Positions 26,112 through 34,884 of a stretch of DNA of 64,000 nt are shown in pieces. The DNA is taken from assembly GCF_001701025.1 (NCBI RefSeq), contig NZ_CP016793.1, positions 2,170,001 through 2,234,000 on the forward strand, given 5' to 3'. A program made the translations under genes and the position numbers. Position 1 is the stretch's first letter. Each line of letters starts with the position of its first letter. The notes beneath the pieces are model-generated. The model worked only from the letters and a program-made list of their open reading frames with translations, was not told where the DNA came from and did not search any database. Origin of the DNA: Lentzea guizhouensis. GTDB lineage: Bacteria > Actinomycetota > Actinomycetes > Mycobacteriales > Pseudonocardiaceae.

Positions 26112-26720
26112 TTACCGGAATTGCGCGGTGACTTCGCTGCGTAGGCGCGGCAGCTGGGCATAGAGGGCATCACCGGGACACTGAGTGACCAAGAAGTCCC
26201 GGTGGCCATAAATCTCACTGGTTGGAATGCCGTACCGGAAACACAGGTGCGCGCAGAAGGCCACGAGTGAATCCCACTGCGCTTGCGGCGGAAGGACGTC
26301 CACGTAGAGCCCTTCGTTCTCGATTCCGATGGCACAGTCGTTCTGACCTGGGCAATGTGCGCCCACCACCGTGCGGTCACCGTGGTGCAACGCGGTGAGG
26401 CTCCCGTGCCGGCCCTCGACGACGAACCCACCACGGCTGTTCGAGAAGTGCTGACCGGAGTCGGGCCACCCGTTTTGGTCCATATGAAGGTCCTGAATCC
26501 ACCGGGCGTGCTCATAGGCCCTGGCTATCGAGTAGTCCTCGAGGTTCGGGGAGGTCGAATGGTGGACCAGGATGCGTTCCGGCAATCGGCTCACTATCTC
26601 GATGCCCTCGCCGGGCGGACGGGCGTCCCAGGCTTGGCACGAATGGACGGGGAACTCCGCGCGTGGCAGCGGGACGGCCGTGACGGCGAGGCCGGCGAGG
26701 AAGGTGCGGCGGTTGAACAT
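26112..26720 (-). CDS. Tat-exported peptidoglycan amidase (PGRP/Amidase_2 fold)
   Basis: A 202-residue enzyme of the N-acetylmuramoyl-L-alanine amidase / peptidoglycan-recognition fold that cuts the bond between muramic acid and the stem peptide. The N-terminus (MFNRRTFLAGLAV) is a twin-arginine signal peptide. Likely zinc ligands are the His of LVHHS, the His of GHRD and the Cys of TQCPGD, with IGIENEGLYVD in the core. I chose the ATG at 26720 for the Tat signal. It diverges from the penicillin-acylase gene; both encode secreted proteins, so they may share control. Confidence 0.87.
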   Translation of the reverse strand: MFNRRTFLAGLAVTAVPLPRAEFPVHSCQAWDARPPGEGIEIVSRLPERILVHHSTSPNLEDYSIARAYEHARWIQDLHMDQNGWPDSGQHFSNSRGGFVVEGRHGSLTALHHGDRTVVGAHCPGQNDCAIGIENEGLYVDVLPPQAQWDSLVAFCAHLCFRYGIPTSEIYGHRDFLVTQCPGDALYAQLPRLRSEVTAQFR

Positions 26721-26857
26721 GTCAATCGTTGTTCCCCACTGAACCGATACAGTGCACGGTCCTGCAGAGTGAAAAACGCGAAGCTCTTTCGCAATTAGTT
26801 CAGCGGAAAGTAATCTGCGCCACAACAGCTTGCCCTGCACGGAGAGGAGCTTCGCGC

Positions 26858-29800
26858 ATGCGGAGAGCCAATCCGGTGACGTCCCTGCTGGCCTCCGCCG
26901 CCGTCACCGCCTCCCTCATGATCGTTCCGGCAGCCGTCCAGGCGGCGCCCGCACCCACGTTCACCGCCGACGACTTCTGCCTCGGCCAGTGCGCCGACGT
27001 CCTGCCGCCCGGCAACAACGGCAACGCGACGCTCGCCGAGATCCTGGCCCACAAGGCGCTCGGCACCCGGCCGGCGCACTCCGCCGACCAGCTCGGCAAG
27101 TACGACGCGCTGGTGGCCGGCTACGGCGGGCTGAGCAACGCCCAGCTGACCGACTTCTTCAACGACGCGTCGTTCGGCGTGCCCGCCGGCCAGGTCGAGA
27201 GCACGGTCAAGCCGCGCGCGGACGTGACCATCGTGCGCGACAAGAAGATCGGCATGCCGCACATCACCGGCACCACCCGTTCCGGCACGATGTTCGGCGC
27301 CGGCTACGCGGCGGGCCAGGACCGCATGTGGCTGATGGACCTGTTCCGCCACCTCGGCCGCGGCCAGCTGAGCGGCTTCGCGGGCGGCGCACCCGGCAAC
27401 CGCGTGCTGGAGCAGTCGTTCTACAACCAGATCCCGTACACCGAGGCGGACCTGCAGAAGCAGATCGACACCGCCGCGGCCAAGGGCGGCGAGCGCGGCC
27501 GGCAGGCGCTGGCGGACGTCAACGACTACATCGCGGGCATCAACGCCTACCTGACCCAGTCGGTCAACGCGCGCAACTTCCCCGGCGAGTACGTGCTGAC
27601 CGGGCACGCCGACGCGATCACGAACTGGAACGACATCCAGCCGTTCAAGGCGACCGACATGGTGGCCATCGCGGCGGTCGTCGGCGGCCTGTTCGGCGCG
27701 GGCGGCGGCGGTGAGGTGCAGTCGGCGCTGGTGAAGCTGGCCGCACAGAACCGGTACGGCGCCACCGTCGGTGAGCAGGTGTGGCAGGCGTTCCGGGCGC
27801 AGAACGACCCCGAGGCCGTGCTGACGCTCCACGACGGACAGTCGTTCCCGTACGCGGCCTCCCCTGCCTCACCTTCCGGTCTGGCCCTTCCGGACGCGGG
27901 CAGCATCACGCCGGAGCGGATGATCTACGACGAGGTGGGTGGCACGGGCGCGGCGGTCGCCGTTCCCGCTTCCGGTGAGCTGGCGAAGGCCTCCGGCATC
28001 TTCGAGGACGGCGTCCTGCCGGCCGACCTGCTGAACAAGAAGCACGGCATGTCGAACGCGCTGGCCGTGTCAGGCGCCCACACCGACTCCGGCAACCCGG
28101 TCGCCGTGTGGGGTCCGCAGACGGGCTACTTCGCGCCGCAGCTGTTGATGCTGCAGGAGCTCAACGGCCCCGGCATCCGTTCGCGCGGCGTCTCGTTCGC
28201 GGGCGTCTCGATGTACGTGCAGCTCGGCCGTGGCGTCGACTACTCGTGGAGCGCGACGTCGGCGGCGCAGGACATCATCGACACGTACGCCGTGGAGCTG
28301 TGCAACCCGGACGGCTCCGCTCCCACGAAGGCTTCTTCGCACTACCTGTACCGCGGCGCGTGCCTGCCGATGGAACGGCTGGAGCGCAAGAACGCGTGGA
28401 AGCCGACGGTCGCGGACGGCACACCGGCCGGTTCGTACACGCTGGTGATGTGGCGGACCAAGTACGGCCTGGTGGCGAGCCGCGCGACCGTGGGCGGCAA
28501 GGTCGTGGCGTACACGACGTTGCGCTCGACGTACATGCACGAGGTCGACTCGATCATCGGCTTCCAGGAGATCAACGATCCCTCGGCGATCCGTTCCGCC
28601 ACCGACTTCCAGCGCGCGGCCGACAAGATCGGGTACGCGTTCAACTGGTTCTACGTCGACTCGCGCGACACGGCCTACTTCAACTCGGGTCTGAACCCGG
28701 TACGGGCGTCCAATGTGGACCCGAACCTGCCTGTGTGGGCGCGGCCCGAGTTCGAGTGGCAGGGTTTCAACGGCGACGAGAACACCGCGCAGTACATGCC
28801 GTTCGCCGGCCACCCGAACTCGATCAACCAAGACTTCTACATCTCGTGGAACAACAAGCAGGCCAAGGACTTCACCTTTGGCGGCTTCGGCCACAGCGCC
28901 GTGCACCGCGGTGACCTGCTGGACGGCCGCGTCCGCGCGTTGATCGCCTCTGGCCAGAAGGTCTCGCGCGCGTCACTGACCCGCGTCATGGCCGAAGCCG
29001 GAGTGGCCGACCTGCGCGCCGAACAGGTGCTGCCCGAGCTGCTGCGGGTCGTCGAGTCCGCCCCCGTCGACCCCGCACTGGCCCCGGTCGTGCAGCAGCT
29101 GAAGGACTGGCAGCGCTCCGGTTCCCTGCGCAAGGAAACCACCAAGGGCAGCAAGGCCTACGCCCACGCCGACGCCATCCGCGTGCTGGACGCGTGGTGG
29201 CCGCTGCTCGTCGCCGCACAGTTCCAGCCGTCCCTCGGCACCGACCTCTACACCGCCCTGGTCAACGCGGTCCAGGTGGACGAGGCCCCGTCCGACACCC
29301 ACGGCGCCGCACCGCACAAGGGTTCCTCGTTCCAGTACGGCTGGTGGGGCTTCGTCGACAAGGACCTCCGCAAGGTCCTCGGCGACCCGGTCCAGGGCGC
29401 CTTCCCGCAGACCTACTGCGGCGGCGGCACGTTGTCCGGCTGCCGGACAGCACTGGTCGACTCCCTGAAGCAGGCCGCCGCCAAGCCCGCGACCCAGGTC
29501 TACCCCGGCGACGCCGACTGCGCCGCCGGCGACCAGTGGTGCGCCGACACGATCATCCACCGCGCCATGGGCGGCATCGCCCACGACAAGATCCACTGGC
29601 AGAACCGCCCGACCTACCAGCAGGTCGTGCAGTTCCCGTCCCGCCGCGGCCAGAACATCACCAACCTGGCCACCTCCGGCACCGCCACCGCCTCGTCCCA
29701 CGAAACCGGATGGAACAACCTCCCGCCACAGCACGTGATCGACGGCGACCCGCAGTCACGATGGGCCAGCAATTGGAGCGATGACCAGTGGATTGAGGTC

Positions 29801-30052
29801 GACCTTGGCGCTGTGCAACGAGTCGGTCGCGCTGTGTTGCGCTGGGAATCCGCCTTCGGCAGCGGTTACCGAATCGAACTGTCCAGCGACGGAACGAATT
29901 GGCGGCACGTTTTCGCGACAAGTAGTGGCGACGGCGGCGACGATGTCGTAGCGTTTACCCCACAGGACGCGAGATACCTCCGACTGACGGGCACCCACCG
30001 GGCCACTCGTCACGGATACTCCCTGTACGAACTTGAGGTCTACAGTTTGTAG
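26858..30052 (+). CDS. Secreted penicillin-acylase-family enzyme with discoidin domain
   Basis: A 1064-residue secreted Ntn-hydrolase of the penicillin amidase (S45) family, which deacylates beta-lactams, acyl-homoserine lactones or lipopeptides. A Sec signal ends near AVQAAPA (residue 28-30). The alpha part has GAGYAAGQDRMWLMDLFRHL. The precursor should be cut before Ser399 (HGM|SNALAVSG), whose free amine is the nucleophile. The beta part has NWFYVDSRDTAYFN. Residues about 933-1064 form an F5/8 type C (discoidin-like) domain with NLATSGTATASSHETGW, RWASNW and ELEVYSL, likely for binding carbohydrate or surface polymers. The start ATG follows GGAGAGG. The substrate is unknown. Confidence 0.9.
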   Translation: MRRANPVTSLLASAAVTASLMIVPAAVQAAPAPTFTADDFCLGQCADVLPPGNNGNATLAEILAHKALGTRPAHSADQLGKYDALVAGYGGLSNAQLTDFFNDASFGVPAGQVESTVKPRADVTIVRDKKIGMPHITGTTRSGTMFGAGYAAGQDRMWLMDLFRHLGRGQLSGFAGGAPGNRVLEQSFYNQIPYTEADLQKQIDTAAAKGGERGRQALADVNDYIAGINAYLTQSVNARNFPGEYVLTGHADAITNWNDIQPFKATDMVAIAAVVGGLFGAGGGGEVQSALVKLAAQNRYGATVGEQVWQAFRAQNDPEAVLTLHDGQSFPYAASPASPSGLALPDAGSITPERMIYDEVGGTGAAVAVPASGELAKASGIFEDGVLPADLLNKKHGMSNALAVSGAHTDSGNPVAVWGPQTGYFAPQLLMLQELNGPGIRSRGVSFAGVSMYVQLGRGVDYSWSATSAAQDIIDTYAVELCNPDGSAPTKASSHYLYRGACLPMERLERKNAWKPTVADGTPAGSYTLVMWRTKYGLVASRATVGGKVVAYTTLRSTYMHEVDSIIGFQEINDPSAIRSATDFQRAADKIGYAFNWFYVDSRDTAYFNSGLNPVRASNVDPNLPVWARPEFEWQGFNGDENTAQYMPFAGHPNSINQDFYISWNNKQAKDFTFGGFGHSAVHRGDLLDGRVRALIASGQKVSRASLTRVMAEAGVADLRAEQVLPELLRVVESAPVDPALAPVVQQLKDWQRSGSLRKETTKGSKAYAHADAIRVLDAWWPLLVAAQFQPSLGTDLYTALVNAVQVDEAPSDTHGAAPHKGSSFQYGWWGFVDKDLRKVLGDPVQGAFPQTYCGGGTLSGCRTALVDSLKQAAAKPATQVYPGDADCAAGDQWCADTIIHRAMGGIAHDKIHWQNRPTYQQVVQFPSRRGQNITNLATSGTATASSHETGWNNLPPQHVIDGDPQSRWASNWSDDQWIEVDLGAVQRVGRAVLRWESAFGSGYRIELSSDGTNWRHVFATSSGDGGDDVVAFTPQDARYLRLTGTHRATRHGYSLYELEVYSL

Positions 30053-30063
30053 GCCTTCGAGAT

Positions 30064-30099
30064 GAGGCCGCCGATCCACCCCCAGGGGTCGGCGGCCTC
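30064..30099. terminator. Hairpin between acylase gene and convergent gene
   Basis: A stem of about 14 bp with one G-T pair (30064-30077 and 30086-30099, core GAGGCCGCCGA) surrounds a short C-rich loop. It starts 12 bases after the acylase stop and reaches the stop of the leftward gene, so it is probably a shared terminator. Confidence 0.65.
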
Positions 30100-30950
30100 T
30101 ACTTGTGCCCGTTGTTCTGTCCGTTGTGGACACCCTGCTCCCCGGCCGGCAGCCCGACCTGGTCAGCGAACTCCGCGGCGATCCGACTCCCCCCGTACAC
30201 GCTCAACGCCTTGGCCAGGTGCTGCTGCAGCTCCAGCCGGTGCTGGTCCTCCAACTCCGGCAACGCCTTCTCCACACTGCTGACCAACGACTCGGCCCAG
30301 TGCTTCGCCGGCTGCTGCTGCGCAATCCGCACCAGCTCCGCCAGCTCCCCGGACAACCTCACCGCCTCCTCCACGCGGTACCCGTTGCGCTGCAACCACC
30401 AGATCGTCGCCGTCCCGACATCCGTCAACACCTCATCACGCAGGTACCGAATCTCCTGCCGCTCGATGTCGCGCTCAGCCAACTTGAACGTCGAGCTCCT
30501 CAACAACTCGATGTGCTTGCGCGCCATCTCCAGGTCCCCGTCATCAACCTCGACCTTGACCTGCTCCGCCCGCGCCCACACGTGCGTCCCCGGCACCTGC
30601 TGCTCCCTCGCGAGCTCATCGCCGAGGTGCACCTGCAGCGCCGCGTGGTGAACCAACATCCGCGTACCGCTGATCTCCGTGGCCCGCTGCACCACATGAT
30701 GAATCGCCGCACTCTTCGGCGCGTTGTGCCGCAACCCGGTAGCCAGGTCGAACCGCCACACGACGTTCATCCTCAACTGGAAGTCCAACCCGTACACCGC
30801 ACTCGGCAACGGCGTAACGAACTCCTGCTGATGACTGCTCACCGGCGGCACGTACGTGTAGTCGTCACTCTTCTTCGGCACCCGCCGCCGCCACCAAGAC
30901 TTGACGGCCCCCAGCGGGCCAGGACGAAAGTCGGGCCAGGGTCTGCTCAC
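30099..30950 (-). CDS. Protein of unknown function, possibly SPFH-like
   Basis: A 283-residue protein I cannot assign. It has a basic N-terminus (KSWWRRRVPKKSDD) and a beta-rich middle (AVYGLDFQLRMNVVWRF, then VPGTHVWARAEQVKVEVDD). A long charged helical part follows (LEMARKHIELLRSSTFKLAERDI onward) and a helical C-terminus ending in a Gly/Asn/His tail. The arrangement of beta part and long helix recalls SPFH or prohibitin proteins, but this is weak. There is no signal peptide or clear transmembrane helix. The gene stands alone between a terminator and a tRNA. Confidence 0.65.
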   Translation of the reverse strand: MSRPWPDFRPGPLGAVKSWWRRRVPKKSDDYTYVPPVSSHQQEFVTPLPSAVYGLDFQLRMNVVWRFDLATGLRHNAPKSAAIHHVVQRATEISGTRMLVHHAALQVHLGDELAREQQVPGTHVWARAEQVKVEVDDGDLEMARKHIELLRSSTFKLAERDIERQEIRYLRDEVLTDVGTATIWWLQRNGYRVEEAVRLSGELAELVRIAQQQPAKHWAESLVSSVEKALPELEDQHRLELQQHLAKALSVYGGSRIAAEFADQVGLPAGEQGVHNGQNNGHK

Positions 30951-31112
30951 GCCCCCTGCCTACCCGACGCTTCCCGCCTGCTGAAGGTGGCCTGCCTCAC
31001 TTCCTTCGAACGGCCGCATGGGTCCTGGCCGCGCTCTCACAGAGCGTGACTGGCGCGTTGGCCGGGGCCAGGTCAACTCGGTGGCGGAGGGCCGCTAGAC
31101 TGATCCGTGCCA

Positions 31113-31185
31113 GCCCTAGTAGCTCAGGGGATAGAGCATCGGTTTCCTAAACCGTGTGTCGCAGGTTCGAATCCTGCCTGGGGCA
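31113..31185 (+). tRNA. tRNA-Arg (anticodon CCT)
   Basis: The 73-base cloverleaf has acceptor arms GCCCTAG and CTGGGGC (one G-T pair), the D arm TAGCTCAGGGGATAGAGC, and an anticodon loop TTCCTAA reading CCT. The T arm is GCAGGTTCGAATCCTGC. CCA is not encoded. It decodes AGG, a rare arginine codon in high-GC genomes. No integrase or repeated 3' end is seen nearby. Confidence 0.95.
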
Positions 31186-31270
31186 CTACCTTTCGCCGGG
31201 TGAAATCAAGCTCTGACCAGCGGCAACGCGGTCGGAGCTTGATCTTTTCAACCACACCGGCCACCAAAGC

Positions 31271-31756
31271 TCAGCGAACCTGCGACCGCACGAAGTCGAC
31301 GTAAGGCTGATAAGCCGAAATGTCCCGGTCCGGCTCGTAGGTGCTCAGGTAGTAGTAGTCGGCCATGATGTTCGCCTGCTGCTCCGAGTTGAAGTCCGCG
31401 AACGTCTTCCCCCGCAGCCCCTCAACGCCCCCGTAGTCGTAGAGCCCCTTCATGAAGAAGCCGGCGAACGCCGTCGGCAGCAAGCTGAGGATGCTCCGGC
31501 CGTGCTGGTACTGGTACGCGTGGGTCAGCTCGTGGACCAGCCAGCGTTCGTAGCGAGCCCGGTTCTGCGGGTTCGTCAGGATGCCGCGGGGGAACGTGAC
31601 GAGGCGCGGGAGGGTGCGGGCGACGCCGAAGCTGCCCAGGACGCCTCCCTCGGCCAGGCGCAGGAATGAAGTGTCGAGGGCGTCGCCGAAGACTTTGTGG
31701 GCGATGTCGAGCTCGTGTGATTCGAGTTTGCGGCGGTAGGTGGGGCGGAACACCAC
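31271..31756 (-). CDS. DUF4157-like putative metallopeptidase
   Basis: A 161-residue protein with the zinc-peptidase motif HELTHAYQYQHG (HExxH) near residue 80. This places it among DUF4157-like or related zincin-like proteins, which often associate with phage-tail-like systems. The N-terminus FRPTYRRKLESHELDIAHKVFG and the end AYQPYVDFVRSQVR have no signal peptide. The start is chosen as GTG 31756, with GAAGGAG a few bases upstream; longer frames add about 33 poorly coding residues. No injection-system genes are near, so its function is unknown. Confidence 0.72.
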   Translation of the reverse strand: MVFRPTYRRKLESHELDIAHKVFGDALDTSFLRLAEGGVLGSFGVARTLPRLVTFPRGILTNPQNRARYERWLVHELTHAYQYQHGRSILSLLPTAFAGFFMKGLYDYGGVEGLRGKTFADFNSEQQANIMADYYYLSTYEPDRDISAYQPYVDFVRSQVR

Positions 31757-31832
31757 GGCAGCTCCTTCGCGTTCGTCACCGGAGAGTGAACGGGCTGGAC
31801 TTTGCTGACGTGTCAGCATCACCATAGAACGT

Positions 31833-32240
31833 ATGGACGTTGACGAGTTCCTCAAGAAGCCGCTGAACGCCTACATCTCCCTCAACGGGCCGAGTGTGCG
31901 GCCGACGTGGTTCCTGTGGGAAGACGGGGCCTTCTGGATCTCCAGCGGGCCCTGGGCGAAGTGGTGGCAGACGCTCGATGAAGACCCGAAGGTGGCGCTT
32001 GTGGTGGATGACTTCGACGTGGCGACCGGGCGGGTGGAGAAGGTCACGGCGAAGGGCAAAGGTGAGGTGCACGAGATCGACGTCGAGCGGGCCAAGCGGC
32101 TGTACAGCCGGTATGTCGGGGAGGACGAGAGCCGGTGGGACCCGATGTTCCACGAGGTGATCCACGGTGAGGGTGCGGTGCTCATCAGGATCGAGCCGGA
32201 GTGGATGAAGGGGATGGACCTGAGCTACGAGCGGCGGTAG
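31833..32240 (+). CDS. Pyridoxamine-5'-phosphate-oxidase-fold flavin or F420-binding protein
   Basis: A 135-residue split-barrel protein of the PPOX family that binds FMN, F420 or haem. The pattern RPTWFLWEDGAFWISSGPWAKW (residues 22-43), DPKVALVVDD and KVTAKGKGEV is typical. The acceptor and substrate are unknown. It diverges from the zincin-like gene and overlaps the end of the convergent GNAT gene by 16 bases. Confidence 0.85.
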   Translation: MDVDEFLKKPLNAYISLNGPSVRPTWFLWEDGAFWISSGPWAKWWQTLDEDPKVALVVDDFDVATGRVEKVTAKGKGEVHEIDVERAKRLYSRYVGEDESRWDPMFHEVIHGEGAVLIRIEPEWMKGMDLSYERR

Positions 32241-32695
32241 CGGACCTCGTCGACCACGGCGCCGCCGATTGTTTCCTGGCGGGTGGTGCCGTCGAGGACG
32301 AAGCCGAGGCGTTCGTAGAAGCGGCGGGCGCGTTTGTTGTCGGTGAGCACCCACAGGGTGGTGTCGGTGAAGCCTTCCAGGGCGGCGTGGGCCAGTGGTG
32401 AGGCGAGGCCGGTGCCCTGGGCCGATTGCAGGAAGTAGATGGCGTAGAGCTCGGAGGCGGCGTCGGGTTCGTGGGACGGGCCGGCGCAGGCGAAGCCGAC
32501 GACCTCGTCGTCGGCCAGGGCGACCCAGACGTAGCCGGACGGGATGTCGCGCTGCCACAGGGGAAGACGCGCTTCCAGGGAGAGGTTGTCGAGGAACGAG
32601 TCCGGCATGTGGCCGCGGTAGGTGGTCTGCCAGGAGCGGACGTGGACCGCGGCCACGGCCGGTGCGTCGGAGAGCACGGCTTTGCGGATCGTCAT
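32225..32695 (-). CDS. GNAT-family N-acetyltransferase
   Basis: A 156-residue acetyltransferase. The acetyl-CoA loop (SAQGTGLASPLAHAALEGF) is close to the Q/RxxGxG/A form. The last strand and helix read TLWVLTDNKRARRFYERLGF, and the N-terminus IRKAVLSDAPAVAAVHVRSW is typical. The start at 32695 (MTIRKAV) was preferred to a frame 20 codons longer, which overlaps the divergent nucleoside hydrolase gene. The substrate is unknown. Confidence 0.87.
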   Translation of the reverse strand: MTIRKAVLSDAPAVAAVHVRSWQTTYRGHMPDSFLDNLSLEARLPLWQRDIPSGYVWVALADDEVVGFACAGPSHEPDAASELYAIYFLQSAQGTGLASPLAHAALEGFTDTTLWVLTDNKRARRFYERLGFVLDGTTRQETIGGAVVDEVRYRRS

Positions 32696-32723
32696 GGCTG
32701 CCCCCAGTGGCATGATCGGGTCC

Positions 32724-33665
32724 ATGCGGCTCATCGTCGACGCGGACCCCGGCATCGATGATGCCCTCGCTTTGTACTACCTGAAGGCGCGGGCCGACAT
32801 CGAAATAGTCGCCATCGGCACGGTGCACGGGAACGTGCCGGTGCGGCAGGCGACGGCCAACGCGCTGAGGCTCGCCGAGCGGCTGGGCATCGACGCGCCG
32901 GTGGCGATGGGGGCCGCGCGGCCGTTGGCGCAGCCGTTGAAGACCGCGGAGGACGTGCACGGACCGGACGGGCTCGGTGGGTACGCGGGGGACGAGCCGC
33001 AAAGAAGCCATACGACGGAGAGCGCGGCCGAGCAGATTGCCAGGCTGGCCCGGAAGAACCCGCAAGAGCTCGACCTGCTCGCCATCGGGCCGCTCACGAA
33101 CGTCGCGCTGGCGCTGCAGATCGAGCCGAACCTGCCGAACCTCATCAACCGCACGGTCGTCATGGGTGGCGCGCTCAACGTGCCGGGGAACATCACCAGC
33201 CACGCCGAGGCCAACTTCTGGCACGACCCCGAGGCCGCGGACCTGGTGCTGGACGCCGGGTTCGAGGATCTGACGATCGTGGGGCTCGACGTCACGATGG
33301 CGAATCACGCGCCGGGTGAGTGGCTCGACGCGCTGCCCAACACGAACTACGTCAGGCAGATCCTCGGGTTCTACGCCGACTTCTACGGCAGCTTCCTGGG
33401 CAAGAGCGGCTTCGTGCCGCACGACCCGCTGGCCGCGGCGATCCTGCTGGAGCCCGATCTGGCCACCTACGTCGAGGACCGGTTCGCGATCGAGCTGACC
33501 GGGACCTACACGCGTGGCAAGCTCGTGGCGGACCAGCGGTTCCTGGCGGAGGGCAGTCCGTTCGGCCGTGACATCGGGACCACGAGGAGCAAGGCCAAGT
33601 ACGCCGTCAGCGCGGACGGCGCCAGGTTCCTCGACCAGTTGAGAGACGCTGTGACACAACCCTGA
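32724..33665 (+). CDS. Nucleoside hydrolase
   Basis: An inosine-uridine-preferring nucleoside hydrolase of 313 residues that splits the N-glycosidic bond of ribonucleosides to base and ribose. The calcium-binding motif is at the N-terminus (VDADPGIDDALAL, DxDxGxDD). GPLTNVALAL, VMGGAL and HDPLAAAILL with the catalytic-region His follow. I chose the ATG at 32724 since the family starts at this point. It is a purine/pyrimidine salvage enzyme. It diverges from a GNAT gene. Confidence 0.93.
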   Translation: MRLIVDADPGIDDALALYYLKARADIEIVAIGTVHGNVPVRQATANALRLAERLGIDAPVAMGAARPLAQPLKTAEDVHGPDGLGGYAGDEPQRSHTTESAAEQIARLARKNPQELDLLAIGPLTNVALALQIEPNLPNLINRTVVMGGALNVPGNITSHAEANFWHDPEAADLVLDAGFEDLTIVGLDVTMANHAPGEWLDALPNTNYVRQILGFYADFYGSFLGKSGFVPHDPLAAAILLEPDLATYVEDRFAIELTGTYTRGKLVADQRFLAEGSPFGRDIGTTRSKAKYAVSADGARFLDQLRDAVTQP

Positions 33666-33705
33666 CAATTCAGCCACAGGTCCCGCACAAAGCACGGGGA
33701 CCGTC

Positions 33706-34632
33706 GTGGGTATGAACGTCCACTTGAAACGATGGCTGGTGGTCTCGGGGGCCGCTGTGGTCATCGCGGCGGGCGTCGTCGTCGGAGGGTCCTACGCCCG
33801 GCTGGAGAGCAACCTCCAGACGGTCGACCTCGCCGAGGAGCTGAGCGGGAACGCCCGGCCGCCGCGGCCGTCGCAGCCGCCGTCGACGCCGGGCCGGCCG
33901 CTCACCTTCCTGCTCATCGGCAGGGACGACGGGCGGTCCGACACCGCCATGGTCGTGCAGCTCAACGCCAAGGGCGACACGGCACGGGTGATCAGCATCC
34001 CGCGCGACACGATGGTGCCGCGGCCGAGGTGCGGCAACCACCCGCCGGCGGGCATCGCCATGTTCAACAGCGCCTTCACCACGGGTGGCGCCGCCTGCAC
34101 CGTGGCGACGGTCGAGCAGATGAGCAACCTCAGGATCGACCACTTCGTGCAGATCGACTTCAACGGTTTCCGCGATGTCGTCGACCGCCTCGGCGGCGTC
34201 GACATCACGCTGCCGGAGGCGATCGACGACAACAAGAGCGGGCTGCACGTGCCCGCCGGGCCGAACAGGCTCGACGGAACGCAGGCGCTCGCATTTGTGC
34301 GAACGCGTTACAGCATCGGTGACGGCAGTGACCTCAACCGGATCAAGAACCAGCAGTTGTTCATGACTGCGCTGAGCCAGAAACTCGCCGATGAGAACTG
34401 GCTCGGCAGCCCGCAGAAAACGTTCGAACTCGCCGACGTCCTGACGAAGTCCATTGTGACGGACGAGGAATTGGGATCGATCAGCGCGTTGGCCGACCTG
34501 GCCGGAAAGCTCACGGCGTTGAAACCGGGGAACATCACCTTCGTGACGCTGCCGGTCGAGCAGTACCTGCCCGATCCGAACCGGGTTCAGCCCAAGCAAC
34601 CGGAGGCTGACGCGCTCTGGCAGGCCGCCTGA
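33706..34632 (+). CDS. LytR-CpsA-Psr (LCP) family protein
   Basis: A 308-residue membrane-anchored LCP protein. These enzymes transfer polymers such as teichoic acids or arabinogalactan from a lipid carrier to peptidoglycan. A short cytoplasmic tail and one transmembrane helix (about 10-30) precede the LCP domain. FLLIGRDDGRSDTAMVV, SIPRDTMV and the Arg-rich motif VRTRYSIGDGSDLNRIKNQQ (about 203-222) form the lipid-phosphate site. Starts at GTG 33706 and ATG 33712 are both possible. A strong hairpin lies behind it. Confidence 0.9.
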   Translation: MGMNVHLKRWLVVSGAAVVIAAGVVVGGSYARLESNLQTVDLAEELSGNARPPRPSQPPSTPGRPLTFLLIGRDDGRSDTAMVVQLNAKGDTARVISIPRDTMVPRPRCGNHPPAGIAMFNSAFTTGGAACTVATVEQMSNLRIDHFVQIDFNGFRDVVDRLGGVDITLPEAIDDNKSGLHVPAGPNRLDGTQALAFVRTRYSIGDGSDLNRIKNQQLFMTALSQKLADENWLGSPQKTFELADVLTKSIVTDEELGSISALADLAGKLTALKPGNITFVTLPVEQYLPDPNRVQPKQPEADALWQAA

Positions 34633-34669
34633 CTCAGCAGGCCGCGCCCTGCCACTCGCTCGGTCGAGG

Positions 34670-34707
34670 CCACGGCTGAGGAGACCCCCAGCACTCCTCA
34701 GCCGTGG
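34670..34707 (+). terminator. Terminator of the LCP gene
   Basis: A perfect 14-bp stem (34670-34683 and 34694-34707, core CCACGGCTGAGGAG) closes a 10-base loop, about 37 bases after the LCP stop. There is no T tract. The remaining gap to the next gene (34708-34884) shows no gene I can support. Confidence 0.85.
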
Positions 34708-34884
34708 AAGTGATGCCCCAGATAGCCGCTACCACTGTGACGGTCTCCCGGTCTCGTGAAGGACTGTGTGGTCGAGGTTGTCAGACCACCTCGCTAGGGT
34801 GGGTTCGAAAGGGCCCGTCCGGTGCGTGCACCGCAGCTCAGACGGGCGGTGCACGTTTTCCGGTCCGGACGAGGTGGAGGCCGA

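Noticed and set aside
31113..31185. tRNA-Arg as an attachment site for an integrated element
   Set aside because: No integrase, no excisionase and no duplicated tRNA end are visible on either side.
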